Positions 42,945 to 56,030 of a DNA stretch of 64,000 nucleotides are shown piece after piece; the stretch's first letter is position 1; each line of letters starts with the position of its first letter. The stretch comes from Ciona savignyi (taxonomy: Eukaryota > Chordata > Ascidiacea > Phlebobranchia > Cionidae). The notes beneath the pieces were generated by a model. It saw only the letters and a program-made list of their open reading frames with translations. It did not search any database and was not told the DNA's origin. The DNA is taken from contig CH003232.1 of NCBI GenBank assembly GCA_000149265.1, positions 1,022,176 to 1,086,175 on the forward strand. The letters run 5' to 3'. A program made the position numbers and the translations under genes.

Positions 42945-45800
42945 TTTTAAATTACTAAAGCTTTATCTGGAAGTAAAAAGTGTCATTTAAATCGAAATGC
43001 TCTTGATTCTTATACACCAACAGAATCAAGATAACCTTAACTTCTGTCTACACCGTGCTAGAAAATAATGTCTTGCTTGGGCCATGCCTGTATTTTGTAC
43101 ACGCCTGGCAGCGACCTTCAAGTTTCGCCATGTATGAAACGGACATAGAAAACATATATACTGTTATCAATTATGATGTTTTGTATCATGGTGACGTGGT
43201 ACGTCACATGCGTGAGAATGTCTAGTTTAGACACCTCTTGTGTAAGCACGAATCGCTCATCCTTTAGTGTAGACAACGCTTAAGTAAAACACAGTAAGAT
43301 GTTTCCAATCGAACTCTAGTTCTCGCCACCCCTTAGGTATCGCCACCTTTGGCCGTTTGCTCTAAAACTGTGTCCATGAATACTGAATTAAAGATGCTCG
43401 ATCCCGCATCCTTAAATAGTTATCAAGAATTCGACCCTATTAAACACGCTGCAATAGCTCCCGCAATTAACTATTCGTATAGGTAATATTTGAGAAAATA
43501 ACTATTTTTTTATAGCCGTTTGTCTTACTGAAGTAAATTACTGCGTGGTCGGGTATGTACATTTTTTCTGATTTTTTGTTAATCTTTACATTTCTGATAA
43601 GTTCATAACACTTAACCGCCTACAAAAAACAAATGTAAAGGCACAAATAAAAATACTAAAGTCTGCAATGTGCTTGGATCAATCAAAACTAGAGAACTTG
43701 TCTCTCGCACGTTTATACCTTTCAAGATACTGACAATTGTGACGTATGAATGCGTATGTATTGTTGCTTTAAGCTTCCTGTGTATAACTCAATGTTATTA
43801 TGATGCACAATTGCTCAATATATATCAACAAAGCCCGCATTGTGACGTCATATACTCAAGAAGAAATTTGAATAATGTATAAATATGAAGCGGGTGACGT
43901 AACTTGCATACGCAGATTTGCATAATTAGTTCGGTTAAAGAAAAATTAGCAGTTAAACACCGATTTGAAGATAATATATTTATGATGTGGATTATTTGTA
44001 AACTTTTAAGCCAGTATGTAATTCGCTCTTGCAAATAATTGCATAACTATACTGTAAAAATGTCATGTAATTTTTTTATTGCAATCATTAAGCGTACTAT
44101 ATCATAAATCCTTGCAAAGCGCCTAATAGGTGCAAATTTAAAATTGCAAAATTTAAAACAATGCTTACTGTAATATTAACCTTTTCTAACCTTGACTATC
44201 CAGTAACAATTCTAAATATTAACAAATTACACTTACAGCACTTGATATTTTGGCTAACCACTTACAACTACTTTTATATTAAGAATATATTAACAGACCT
44301 ATTCCATTAGTCAAAACTTAAACTGTCTTGCAAATGTGTGCATACAGCCTTGCAATTCCTTTAATGTGCGTATTAGATTGTATGCATCTCCGTATAAGCT
44401 CACTTCTCAAGCGTCATTCTGAAATATGTATACGGTTATTGTTTCCATTAACGTAAATAACCAGTCAGAATGACGGCACTGTCCCTCAGGTTCTAGAAAA
44501 TGGACAGGATGGTATGAGTGTTTCCTTTCATGGTGAAACAATGCTTACACTCATAATGTGCCGTGCTAAAAGTTTACAGATGACATCTTGGACAATTACA
44601 TGTTATATAACCGGTAAATCTGAGTACAGTTATGGTTTTTTATTGGTATTTTCAACAAACATTACAGACTCCCAGCGGGAAGTTTTTTAAAGTCCTTTTT
44701 TATAAAACCCAAGCTCAAAAAAATTAAAAACTTCAGATAAAATATTACCATAAAAATTCCCCAAAACGGTAATTACCAGTTTGGTTGCAATAAATCCGTT
44801 TTACTGAGAGAATAAGTGCGTCGAATGACACACATAATGGGATTTCCTCTGATCAATATGATACATCTAGTTTTATGTAGTAAATGTTTTAAGTAATCTG
44901 ATATCAGCGCTTAACAAATTCACACTCTGGCTGTTATTAACGACGACATGGAGTTATACATTTATTCTACAAATATGGGAATGAATAAATAAATAAAGAT
45001 CAGGGCGTTTTGGTGAGGGTTGGGTGTAGGTCATTTACAATTTTAAGAAAAGGTACATTTTTGTATGGTACTTATTAACAGCCTGTCTGTAAAAAAGCAA
45101 GAATCAAATCGGTGGTTATCCCGACGTTCCAAGAACGGGTACGACCCATGCAAATCTCTTGATCACTGATATAGGCTTAGAATTAGTTTCCACAGTTTTA
45201 TTTTCCTTACTTTCCCAATTCCTCTTTCCCTTTGTTTAGTTTCGTTACTTAGAATTATCTGGCTTTTGAACCGCAGATACAACCCGATTTGATTCGTATT
45301 TTAAAAGACTAGTGTATAGTTATTTTTGAATATTTTTTCGAAAAATAGCCTAATCAAAAAAACAATTAACTCTGTCGAGTTAAATTTTTAAATTGCTGTG
45401 TCTTAATTTAAGATTAAAAACAAATTTCCTACCGTTTACACAACATACCTAAAATCGACTAACACTATTTCACTGTTTCCTTATGCATACCGGACCTGGT
45501 TATAGTCCTCTTTCCTAAATTAAGAGCCTATACCTTACCTTATCGCCGTCGCAGCCAAACCACTTTAAACAAATTTTCGAATTATTAACGGTTCATTTTA
45601 CAAAACAGAACCAAAAATTTACTAACATTTCCGTTTTAGTAAGAAATGTGTAATATATATGACGAGAGATAGTTTTAATGTTTGTTATTTGTGATCTGCA
45701 ATCTAGTATTCGCAAACATTTTGGCAGCATTTTTCTTGTTAAATTTTATATGACCACGCGCCACTAAGTCCTGCTTGCATCTTGTTTTTTTAGTCTTTTG
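42945..45800. other. P450 5' flank and intergenic DNA, no gene recognised
   Basis: AT-rich. About 43560-43830 is a direct repeat of about 49195-49450. No exon with both splice support and a conserved motif was found, so the region is left unassigned. Confidence 0.4.
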
Positions 45801-45807
45801 CTACACG

Positions 45808-46100
45808 ACCAGTTAGTCTGGCGGTTTAGTGCGCGGCCTTTCAATCGAAAGATTGCACATTCGATTGGTTGCTAGCTAGATGTTTGTGTCCTTGGGCAAG
45901 GTACTTTACGGACATTGCCTGAACCCAGCGAATATATGGGTTCTGCTAAAATAAAGGAACGTGTGAATCATACACAACACACTGTAATGGCTCCGGTAAC
46001 CCAACACTGGGCGCAAGGTGATCTGACGATTGCCAGTGTGGTAACCCCCTTGCTTTTCCCATTCACGGGGATAAACATGAATATCTTATCCTATCCTAAC
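45808..46100 (+). mobile_element. SINE, near full length
   Basis: From gaccagttagtctggcggtt (A-box region) through ttcgattggttgctagctag, cgggcaaggtac-like centre and attcacggggataaacatga to a tatcctatcct tail. Confidence 0.85.
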
Positions 46101-46700
46101 AATACAAATCCGGGATTAAGTGGTCCTGATCCTAACTTAAAACCAATACCAGTTAAAATACGTTATTTCGTTACGATTTTTTTTGATTTTTTTTGTAACG
46201 TTTTTACATTAAATGGCTTTTCTATAAGCATTTCACAAAAGCCAAAAGGGGTTTTCAACTGTGTTTGCTTATGTAACCTTTATTTTAATGCAAATTACCT
46301 CACCGTGAACATTTTCAACATCTAAATACGCAATAAGTTACAGGTACACAACCGGGTTAATTTAGATGCGAAATACATATAAAGGGGAACAACCTATTTC
46401 ACATGCCTCTCAGCATAGCGTCTGGAAAGGCGTCACGAAAATTACATCATCCAAATAACGTAATGCGCTAAACATAACTGCCCCCATTTATGTCACTTAT
46501 CGATTAAAATTTAGTTAACAAACCCCTGCAGAGACAAATACAAGGGTGAAACATAGTATTTGAGTGATAACTCCTGGTATCCTCCCTAAATTAAAGATAA
46601 GCATTGCGTACAACATTATTCCCATACGGGGAGTATTGCACTGCTTGCTTAAGTTTGACAGTGATTGCAACTCAATTAACCCAGTAAGTAAAGGTGGAGT
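46100..46700. other. Intergenic stretch, no feature recognised
   Basis: AT-rich; open frames extending from the SINE into this stretch have no splice or motif support. Confidence 0.4.
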
Positions 46701-47045
46701 GTGGTAGGGGTGGAAATGTGGCACAGCTGGACAGGTGTTGTGCTTATCAAGGTTAATTTGTGTGGAAATTTGTATGGTAAGGACTTTGAAAATGTGGTAC
46801 AGATGGACAGGTGGTGTGCTTATCAAAGTTGATTTGTGTGGAAATGCGTATGGTAAGGACTTTGAAAATGTGGTACAGATGGACAGGTGGTGTGCTTATC
46901 AAGGTTAATTTGTTTGGGAATGTGTACGGTAGAGTCTTTGAAAATGTGGTACAGATGGACAAGTGGTGTGCTTATCAAGGTTGATTTGCGTGGAAATGTG
47001 TATGGTAGGGACTTTGGAAATGTGGCACAGATTGACAGATGGCGC
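46700..47045. repeat. 76-bp minisatellite, about four and a half units (reverse)
   Basis: Reverse-complement units: tgtggcacag/tggacaggtggtgtgctt/atcaaggttaatttgtgtgg/aaatgtgtatggtaagga. It ends about 245 bases before the signal-peptide exon at 47291. Confidence 0.85.
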
Positions 47046-47290
47046 CTTTTTCGAGGTTGATTTCTGTACAAATATATGAGATTACCAATAACTAATGTGT
47101 CAGATAAGTGTGATTTGAATATCAAATGTGTTTTGCTTACAAGTCTATATGAAACATTTGGAAAAGTGACATAGGTGGATAGTTGGCGAGCCGATCAATG
47201 CTTCTTGCTTCAGTCTAAGCATCCTTGGCGTCCGGTCGGCAACTCCAATATGTTGTATTTAAAGTAGTATTCGCAGAACTAAACCGCAAC

Positions 47291-50200
47291 ATGGCACCAG
47301 CTATTTATATAAAGTTGATCATCGCATTAAGCATAATTGCGAGCTGTTTAACATACGACTACTATTACGAGGAGGATTTTCCGGTTGTCGGGTATTTTGA
47401 AGTTCAAAGAAACGACAGTATAAACGTAAGTAAACCAAAAATATTGTGTTTTTCTAGGCAAAAATTGCGAAATTGATTTTTTTATTTAGACGTTTCGGAA
47501 TGTAACTCAATTTTATTATTAATTACAGCATAATGCATGGAGTTGTAGGATAGTCTAAGCAAAAAGCATAAAGTCAAATAGTCAGTGAAAACGCCGAACC
47601 TAGTTGTAAGTGCCATGGCAATTTTGCAATTACCGGAATTGGTGAGTTTTGCCGCAAGACGCGACACGGAACAGCCAAACGCAACGGGCGCGCCTAAATG
47701 GATTAGCAAACTAAATACAAGGAGGCTACGCAACACAAAAAGTAATTTTTTGTCAATAAGTGTATCGATACGTACTGCGCCCTAATTGTAACCCCGTTCT
47801 GAGCGCAATTATGGTAATGCGATACGTAATATCACACGTAATGATGATGCACTATAGTAAACAAACAAGGCCCTATACTACATTTTTAAACAACAATTCT
47901 TTATTAACAAAAAGCCTAACATAGAATAAGCCATTCAAAAAATATATTTGAATGATCGAAAATTTTGATCGCACGAACAGATAAAATTAAAAAAATTAAA
48001 ATTCAAAGTTTATATTTAAGATTTTTGTAGCTAATCATAGATTACATATTCTTGCGTTTTTTATTGAATATACCAATTTAAAGCTAAACATCACAATGTT
48101 TTAATAATATTTTAAAATACTTACGTCGCACTCAAAACCAAATGAACATTTTGCCATTAATTAAAAATTGTAGAGGATTCTGGGAAATTAAGTTAAAAAT
48201 AGCTGTGGACTAGTATAGCTGTTATTTTTATTCATATTTTTTAATGGTCAACTAAGGGTGGATTTAATGTCTTTTAACGTTATTTTTTATTAAAAATAAC
48301 ATTTTTAGAAAATGATAAAGGGCAGTGATAGAAAATCTTTATATTTTTACCTCATTTTAAGTAACCTTAAACATTTCCGGTATTTCATATCGTTTCTACC
48401 TATTCGAAAAGTAATTGCAGGACAAATACAAAGATCGCCTTTAAATTGTTTTAAATTTTTAATTCTGCTATATGAAGTTTAAATACATGGCGCGCAAAAG
48501 TTAAATCCGATGATACAAAAATTGTTTTTGTGTTCTTACTACTTATCTAAGAATTTATAAGCCATACTGTCTGTCGCTATGTAACCTGACATGAAAGTCG
48601 AATCTAATAGGGCAACACTAGAATGAGGGAAAGCGGGAATGAGGAAAACTGCCCAATAAAACTATTAAAACTAATTTAAACCCTGCCCTAAACACTAATC
48701 TCAACCCCAGAACTAACATTAACTCCAACCACATTAAACTGACTCTAATGCCCGTATCTTTATTTTAGTGTACAGTTTCCTTCCTTCCCGCTTTCCCACT
48801 ATTTAATGTTCCCCAATCTAATTGTAAAACCAGTTTTACACGTTCTAAACATTTCTGTTTACAAGAGTATTTTAATAAGGTCTACAACTTTACACATAAT
48901 GTATCAATAACAAGGTCTGGTAAACACAATATCAGTAAAGATGGAGTCTAAATATTTCTAGGAAAAGTTATGTCCGGTCGTATGCTGCATATGTTTACGA
49001 TGATAATCAACTTTTCGTGTAACCACAGACTGCATACTTTGTTTTCCCTAAAACGTAATTTCTACTATTGCAAGAACGTGCTTTTTGTGTGTCATTAAAG
49101 CTGGTAAGCACTGCAATGGCGATTACATCATTTGATTAGAGTTAATAGAATCATTTGCATAATGCAATAAAGGTCTAGCGTAATTTTTTCGGATTATTTG
49201 TTCTTTGTTTTAAATTTCTGATAAGTTCATAACCCTAAAACTGTACGAAAAACAAAAACGCATGTAAAGGCGCAAATAAAAACACTAAAGTCGTTGTGTC
49301 GGCTTGGATCAAACAAAACTAGAGAGTGTGTCTCTCGCACGTTTATACCTTTCAAGATACTGCTAATTGTGACGTATGAATTCTTATATTATTGTTTTAT
49401 GCTTCCTGTGTATAACTCAATGTTATTATGATGCACAATTTCTTAATATGAATTGTCACATTTAAACCCCATTGTTAACAAACTCTTTACAGCAAAGGAC
49501 AAAAATTAGCATAAAAGTCATAGGTTATACGTTATAACACACATGTTTATCTTCTATAAGGAAAAACACATTTTATACCTTTAATCTTTAGTTCGGCAGC
49601 GTAGGGTTACCAGGAATCAAATAAAGATTTTAATAATTTCTTGAGAAGAATCGTTGAGGTAAACTGGTGCTGAAACAAGCCAAATTGACAGTTCATATTA
49701 CCACCATGTCATAATCTAAAAGCATTATTTCGGCCGAACAGCGTGGTTAGTTAATGCGTTAGCATGCAGCCAAATGGCTTCGGTTCGAAACTGGTGGCTA
49801 ACTAGTGTCCTTGGCAAAGCACTCATCGGACATTGCCTGAACCCAGTGAAATAATGGATTCCACCCAAATAAATAAATGTATTAATGATACACAACACAC
49901 TGCAATAGCACCGGTAACCCGACGTTGGGCGCGAGGTAATCCGACGACTACCAGTGTTTAAACGCCCCTTTTTCTGATTCACTGAGATAAACATAAATAT
50001 CCTATCCTAACGCCTCCCATACCGAAATGTATCGGATTAATCTAATAATTGCAGACCACACTCGGATCTTGCAGGATGGAAAAAAGCCTTGGATTTGAAA
50101 ACGTTAGTGGATGGTGTTTTTCCCGGGCCCAATAATCAACCGCAGCAAGTCTGCGTTGTGCAGTACGGATTGTGAGTTTGCGTTGCGTAATACAGTACGG

Positions 50201-52598
50201 ATCGTGTGTATGTGTGTTTCGTTTGAGTTTCCAACCCAGCTTTAATTAATAAGCACATCGCCTGTCCATCTGTGCCACATTTTAAAAGTCCCTACCATAC
50301 ACATTTCCACACAAATCAACCTTAATAAGCACACCACCTGCCCATCTGTGCCATATTTTTTAAACTCCCTACCATTTACACTTCCACAAAATCCACCTTG
50401 ATAAGCACACCACCTGTCCATCTGTGCCACATTTCCACAGTACCTACCGTGAACATTTCTATACAGAAATCAACCTTGATAAACACACCACCAGTTTATG
50501 TGTGCCTGCTTTATTTGCCATTATTTACTATTGAAGCAAAAATGAATGAACTAAAACTAAACGTTCTATTCACAGACCAGAAGCAACAATGACGGAAAAC
50601 CACAATGGTTTCTGCCCACTTGTATCTTTCGACACCGAAATAGAAGGTTCGGATTTACATCGTCTCTAAAACTATGTTTCTATTAGGATCAGTCTTAATT
50701 CGGTATATGAATCGGTTGTATTAACCATTCGGCTACACGGCCATTCTGGTTTCATTTTATCTTGTCCGAACGATTAGCCTGGTGGATTAGTGGTCGATTT
50801 TCATCAGTAGTGTTCGAAAGCTGATCACTGGATAGTCGGTTGTGGAATTAAGCAATGCACTTAACTAACATTGCCGGAACCCAGTGGTATGATAGGTCTT
50901 ACCAAATTGGGAAACATCTCAATCATACACAACTCACTGCAATAGCTCCGATAACCCGACGGTGTGCGTAAGGTAATCTAACGATTGTCCGTATTTTAAA
51001 CTTGTATTGCGTCTTCCTATTCACCGGGTTAAACATGAACATCCTATCCTAAAAGATCCAAGATTTAAACTGGTAATAAACTCGTCACTTGGACCGTTTT
51101 TGTATAATAGTACTATAATTCGGTATATGTATCGGTCGCGTTACCCATTCGGCCAGACGACCGTACAAGATACTTATGTTTATCACCGTTGAAATATATA
51201 GAGTGCGTTATAACACCACCGCTAATTAGCTCGATCAGTCTAGTTACATGATTAATTGCAGTATGTTGGATATGATGACAACTTTCCTGCCTTTTGTTCG
51301 ATCTTTAAACCCATTGACCAGGGCAACTTCCTCTAAATGCTTTGACTAAAGAAAAAACAAACTAAATAACGACTGATTTCGATCCTATCGCCTTTTGGCT
51401 GATGGTTAAAAATACATTTATAGTATTTCCGTATACGTGTGTGATTTACGAATGTGGATTAATCAATCTAAAACAGCGCGTGTTTTCGCTTTGTTTGTCC
51501 TTAAGGAAACAATCACCATTTATTAAATTCATTTCGTTATCCTGTAGTTTACTTTTATTTGTTTTATTTTACTAACTTAATTAGTGCTGTTTTTGTTACA
51601 GCAACAAATCAAATTATTAAGTTTGTCTAAACTTAAAGAAAATCGAAATTCATTGCAATGTTTGTCCGGCCCGGTGGTCTAGCGGTTAAGTGCGTCGCCT
51701 TTCAATCGAAAGGTTGCAGGTACGAAACTGGTAGCTAGCTAGTCGGTTGTGTCCTTGGTCAAGGCACTTTACGGACTTTGCCTGAACCCAGCGGAATAAT
51801 GGGTTCTACCAAATTGAAGGAACGTGTCTATCATATACAACACACAGCAATAGCTCCGTTAACCCGACGATGGGCGCGAGGTGGTCTGACGATTGCCCGT
51901 GTGATAACCCCCTAGGTTTTCCCATTCACGGGGATAAACATGAATATCCTATCCTATGTTGGGACGAGCAACAATTTAAAAAAATCGAAAAATCTTTTAA
52001 TGTATTAGCATAGTTTATGTTTCTACAATAAAAACACGATGCAGGACCTTTGATAAAAATTTAAAAAACGTAGAAAAACGGCAAAACGACAGTCGTTAGA
52101 ACATGTCTAAAAAACGTCTAAAAACTAATCAATAATTAGACGTGGCCGCTAAACCCAAATAAAAAAATAAATCTTTATACCAAATTAGACTAAGCCTCGA
52201 AGAAAAGTGTGCGGTAAAGCGACCTGTATAATTGGGTGCCGGCTTTAGTAGAAAGGGTGGTCCAAAAAGTGTGGACCACAGTGGAAAAATAAAAACCCAA
52301 AAATTGAAATTTACCTGAAAAGTTCCATATTTCAGCGCAAGCCTACAACAGCGAGCGTCGCCCGTGTTTTGTCCACGCAGAAGCACGAATAACGGAAGAA
52401 GGAGGGTGTATGATGTCACCCAGAAAAACCCCGAGCTGCGTTGGGACTAATCTAACCCAAGAAAACCATACGGACTGCATGCATTTGGCGACTCGACCTC
52501 CTAAGTTAACCCTAACATCGCATGTCGCTATCTCTAGCAGTAATGTGTTGAAAGCAGTTAGGTTGTACTACATAGTTGCCGTCCTGGTGTTGTTATAG
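47291..52598 (+). CDS. Small secreted, probably GPI-anchored protein (first intron uncertain)
   Basis: Exon 1 (47291-47425) encodes a signal peptide (YIKLIIALSIIASCLTYDYY) followed by an acidic Tyr-rich segment, donor AAC|gtaagt. Later exons link in phase: one ending at 50171 (VCVVQYG, donor gtgagt), 50576-50646 (TMTENHNGFCPLVSFDTE) and 52381-52598 (TAG). The last exon has four Cys-containing motifs and Asn-glycosylation sites (NLTQ, NHTD), then a hydrophobic end (LYYIVAVLVLL), as in GPI-anchor signals. The second exon could start at 50146, which keeps phase with exon 1 and gives 149 residues, or at 50055, which adds a 33-codon open stretch (WKKALDLKTLVDGVF) but then needs another exon. No family is recognised. 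Confidence 0.55.
48610..48815. mobile_element. GGGCAACAC-type inverted-repeat MITE
   Basis: Left end agggcaacactagaatgagg with aaagcgggaatgagg; right end ttccttcccgctttccc then atgttcccc. The interior has ccctgccctaaacactaatc and aaccccagaactaac. This is the clearest copy for defining both termini. Confidence 0.7.
49735..50015 (+). mobile_element. SINE, diverged
   Basis: Head aacagcgtggttagttaatg and cttcggttcgaaactgg (B-box-like), centre cacaacacactgcaatagca, tail atatcctatccta. It lies just before the possible exon start at 50055. Confidence 0.8.
50240..50500. repeat. 76-bp minisatellite, three units
   Basis: Units with cctaccatacacatttccac and ctgtccatctgtgccacatt lie in an intron of the 47.3-52.6 kb gene. 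Confidence 0.85.
50765..51055 (+). mobile_element. SINE, diverged
   Basis: Head cgaacgattagcctggtgga, centre cccagtggtatgataggtct and cgataacccgacggtgtgcg, tail gaacatcctatccta. Confidence 0.8.
51664..51957 (+). mobile_element. SINE, best full-length copy in window
   Basis: Begins gtccggcccggtggtctagc with ggtctagcggttaagtgcg (A box) and ggttgcaggtacgaaactgg (B-box position), so it is tRNA-derived. The body has gtcaaggcactttacggact, gcggaataatgggttctacc and cccgacgatgggcgcgaggt; the 3' end is gaatatcctatcctat. Length is about 294 bp. This copy can serve as the reference for the others. It resembles the SINE-like repeats reported in Ciona; an exact family match could not be checked. Confidence 0.9.
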
Positions 52599-53611
52599 AG
52601 GCCCAAGAACATTATTGGTAAACATAAAAACCCCAATTGCCCAAATAAATAAAAAAAACCTTCGATTGCCCTGGTAAATATAAAATCTCTGATTACCGAA
52701 GAACAATACATCAGAATCTGAATGTAATTAACACGCTTATGTTAAGCCCAATATTTTTACTTTAAAGTTACCCCTTTGCCAAAAATACGACTATTTTTGT
52801 GCTTTTATTACTGTATTTTCGTTTTGTATTGCTTTTTTCTACATGATGCTATTTTCTACATGATGCTATTTTGGATTTCCCCGAAAATGAGATTTTTGTT
52901 AATTTGAATAAAATATTCACATTTCCAAAGTAATTTTTTTATATTAGAATATGATTGTTATTTAAATTTGTTTTCAAAACAAACTTGGGATGTACAATAC
53001 ACACGGTTAAAAAGCACTGCCAAGACTATAACATCACCATGTAAATTATGCAAAATTATTGCTTTAAAATATCTGAACACACAAACCTTTATGCATAAAA
53101 ATGTACTTTAATTTGTAATTTGTGCGAAACTATTTAATTTTAGTTTAAGCTGTTAAACTTTATCGGATTTGAGTAATGTTTCTTTCGTGACATATATCCA
53201 AAACAGTATTTTACAAACTGAAAACCAGTTTGCCTCAAATGTGCTGCTAGATTTTGCAATTTTTCTCCTCGTGCAACACTTTATATCAGCTTGTAGTTTG
53301 CTGGTAGAAATTACAAGTTAAAGTGCTCTGTTTTTTTTATTGATCGTAGTTTCGAATCCAAATGTGCTCTTTACTAGGACCGTTTTTCGTATAGAAGTCG
53401 GTATATGTATCGGTTGCGTTAACCAGACGTCCATACAGTTAAAATTACATTAAAAACACTTTCGGTTTACCAGTGCTGTGGTATATTATTTATCACTTAT
53501 TAAGCATGCCATGAACTTAACTTTTTTGCGGGGCTTAGTTTCGATTCCATTATATTGACTCGTTGCTAAGACCGTTTTTTTTGTATTTAAGTCGGTATAT
53601 GTTTCGTTCGT

Positions 53612-53812
53612 GCTAACCCAGGTGTCGGCAACCTGCGGCTCTTTAATTCTGCTACTGTTAATAACCATACATTAGTGAAAAACAGAACATTTGCGTTTTG
53701 ATCTTATACAATGTTGTTTTCCTTAAGCGTGCGAAAATACTATTAGATTTGCGGCCACTAGTAATTTTTATTTTGTGGAATATAGGTTAAAATGGCTCTT
53801 TAAGTGCAAAAG
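53612..53812. mobile_element. Probable hAT-type MITE inside a tRNA-like repeat
   Basis: Opens CAGGTGTCGGCAACCTGCGG and closes with aaaaggttacccttg, roughly inverted. Flanks tgctaacc and cgctatcc could be a decayed 8-bp duplication within the tRNA-like head of the second SINE family. Confidence 0.5.
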
Positions 53813-53814
53813 GT

Positions 53815-54300
53815 TACCCTTGCGCTATCCATTCGACCACACGACCGAAGTCAACTTAAAAACAGTTAAAATCATTGCTTTTTTTAAATTGATAACGCCA
53901 AGTTGCAAAGCGACAACCGCCGAGCATTTAATCTGTAAGGTAGTGTAAGTTCAGCGGCTGGGGTATGAAAACTTCACCACAATGAGCATGTTCTTAAAGT
54001 AATACTACTACCATTCACGGAACTTAGAGATAAGATCGCTATCCGCCGTACTAGGAAGTAGTAACCGGTTAACCTTCTGCTGTTAAAGTGAGGGCAATTT
54101 TCCCACGTTATCAGGGTATTGACTCACAAATGATACATTGTGACGTAATAGTTAATACATTGTGATGTATACAACATAATACATTGTGACGTAATAAAAA
54201 ATTTAAATTGTGTAGTCCGAATTGATCTATTTATCTACTGCCTTTCAGCGTTAGGTTAAAAAATAATGGACATTTCTTGGAATGAAAAGAATACTTGTTT
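53815..54300. other. Intergenic stretch, no feature recognised
   Basis: No gene seen. Short repeats of tacattgtgacgtaata occur near 54135-54200. Confidence 0.4.
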
Positions 54301-54480
54301 TTCACGGATAGGGCAACAAAATAAAGGGAAGTCGCTTACTAAAACAAAGGAAACTGAGCCTATCTTTGCCCCAAACACGAATTTTAATCTCAGAACTAAC
54401 ACCAACCCGAACCCAAACGCCATAATATTCATTAGTTAGCAGTTTCCCCCACTACCCCTACCTATTTTAAATGCCTTAAA
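54300..54480. mobile_element. GGGCAACAC-type inverted-repeat MITE, diverged
   Basis: Left atagggcaacaaaataaaggg, interior gccccaaacacgaattttaa, right gttagcagtttccccca. Confidence 0.5.
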
Positions 54481-55420
54481 AGTGTATGTCGAGGTAGTAG
54501 TGGTTAAATTTACATTACACACATAGCGCTAAGACCATAGCCTAAAGGAGTTTAGGTTTTAAAGTATTTAATTCCCAAAACTTCCGTTTAATCAGTAGGC
54601 CACAAGCTATTAAGTCCAAGTATTTGCACAATAACGCCTACCGGTAACTTGACCATTGTCAAACCTCCCTAGGTTAAAGGTTGTGACGTTAACCCAAACA
54701 ACAGTTTAGTTAACCTATATACAAAACAGCAAGTTTGCGGCACTTAGGCGTATGTGGTTAGATTGCTATCTGCGGCGAGTTAGCTTGCTTGTCTGGTTTG
54801 TCTAAAGAAGAAGATTTTTAAAATAAAAAGAAAGCAGGTTAAACGAGCTTTGCAAAAACTGTTAAGGTTGTTACATGGGTCAGGTGTAATTTGAAATTGA
54901 AACCTTGCAGGGTAATAGGCCAAGTTCGCCCTAAACTGCCTATTTTTAGGTCAAGGTTTTTGAAACAATAAGCTTTTGCTGTAGTTTAAAAAATCTACTA
55001 GTACTTATAGTGCTAAACGTAGTGCCACCGGACTATTTTTTGTAAGTAAGATCTGATGAAGAATTTTGAGTTGAAAGATAGTTTTTCCACTATGCTGTAC
55101 ATAATAATAATGTTTCTGTTAAAGTTTGGTTTGAGAAGGTTACGGAGACAATAATACCATTATTTTGTTGTAAACTAACTTATCTTTGAAATAAAGAAAT
55201 AACAAGGACAAATGCGGACTAACAAATTTTTGTGGCACAGGAACAGGAATTAAACGGTTGAAGTGTTTTGCACGTAGACATGCAGGGTATACATTGCGTT
55301 AGTGGAAGCATATTTAAAGTAGTTTTTATAAGATCCGTTTCATTTTGTATATATATATATATTTTTTTTAATTTCATTAATCACATTTTTTATTTTTACA
55401 TAAATGGTGCATTATACACT
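54480..55420. other. Intergenic stretch, no feature recognised
   Basis: AT-rich, with a short (at)n run near 55350. No exon could be supported. Confidence 0.4.
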
Positions 55421-55424
55421 TGAT

Positions 55425-55840
55425 AGGATAGGAATTTCATTTGTACACCTGTAAATAGAAAACTGAATGTGATAACATGGGCAACACCCAGCTAGAATTC
55501 TGTGAAAGTGTTACAATGTGTTGTATATGATTGAGAATTACTGTCCACCATTTCAACGTATTAACCAACAACTTATTGGGATCAAAGAACCTATCGGGTA
55601 AAATCCGACGCCCTTGCCTTGGTAAATAAAAGAATGGTAAGAGGACAGGAGAGAACTGCACACTAAAATGAAGATTATGGCATTAAAGTTAGGTTTAAAT
55701 GTTGAGTTAAAGTTAGGGACAATCTGGGGTTGAGATAAGTGTTTAGGGAAGGGTTAAAATCAGTTTCAATAGTTTTAGTGTTCAGTTTCCCTACTTTCCT
55801 TCTTCCATCTTTCCCTCCTTTTGGTGTTACCCCTTTTACA
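55425..55840. mobile_element. SINE remnant followed by GGGCAACAC-type MITE
   Basis: A decayed minus-strand SINE (gataggataggaatttcatt; gttacaatgtgttgtatatg) at about 55425-55630 is followed by an inverted-repeat MITE at about 55630-55840 (gagaactgcacactaaaatg … gttcagtttccctactttcc). Confidence 0.55.
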
Positions 55841-56030
55841 ATCTGAGGTACACGGACAAGCTAACTTTGGAGAGCTAGTACAATGTTCCTAATTAATACA
55901 GTTAGGCTTAACAAAATTGCTCAGGTAATCTTCAGGACCGGTTTTTAATCTTTGTACTTTTCAAGGCTGAAGCATAATTGCCAAGGAGATCTTCAGCAGT
56001 CGGTGATTAACCTTTGTACTTTTAAGTAGA

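Noticed and set aside
47582..47785. Open plus-strand stretch with gtaagt and gtgagt sites, possible second exon of the 47.3-kb gene
   Set aside because: Both possible exons are multiples of three but do not give the phase needed for an exon start at 50055; support is too weak to include.
51664..51760. True tRNA genes suggested by A- and B-box-like sequence
   Set aside because: They occur in many interspersed copies with a fixed 290-bp body and a tatcctatcct tail, so they are SINEs; no intact cloverleaf was seen.
52129..52419. Minus-strand signal-peptide-like exon
   Set aside because: It overlaps the plus-strand terminal exon at 52381-52598, which fits upstream exons in phase; its start would also need a non-ATG codon.
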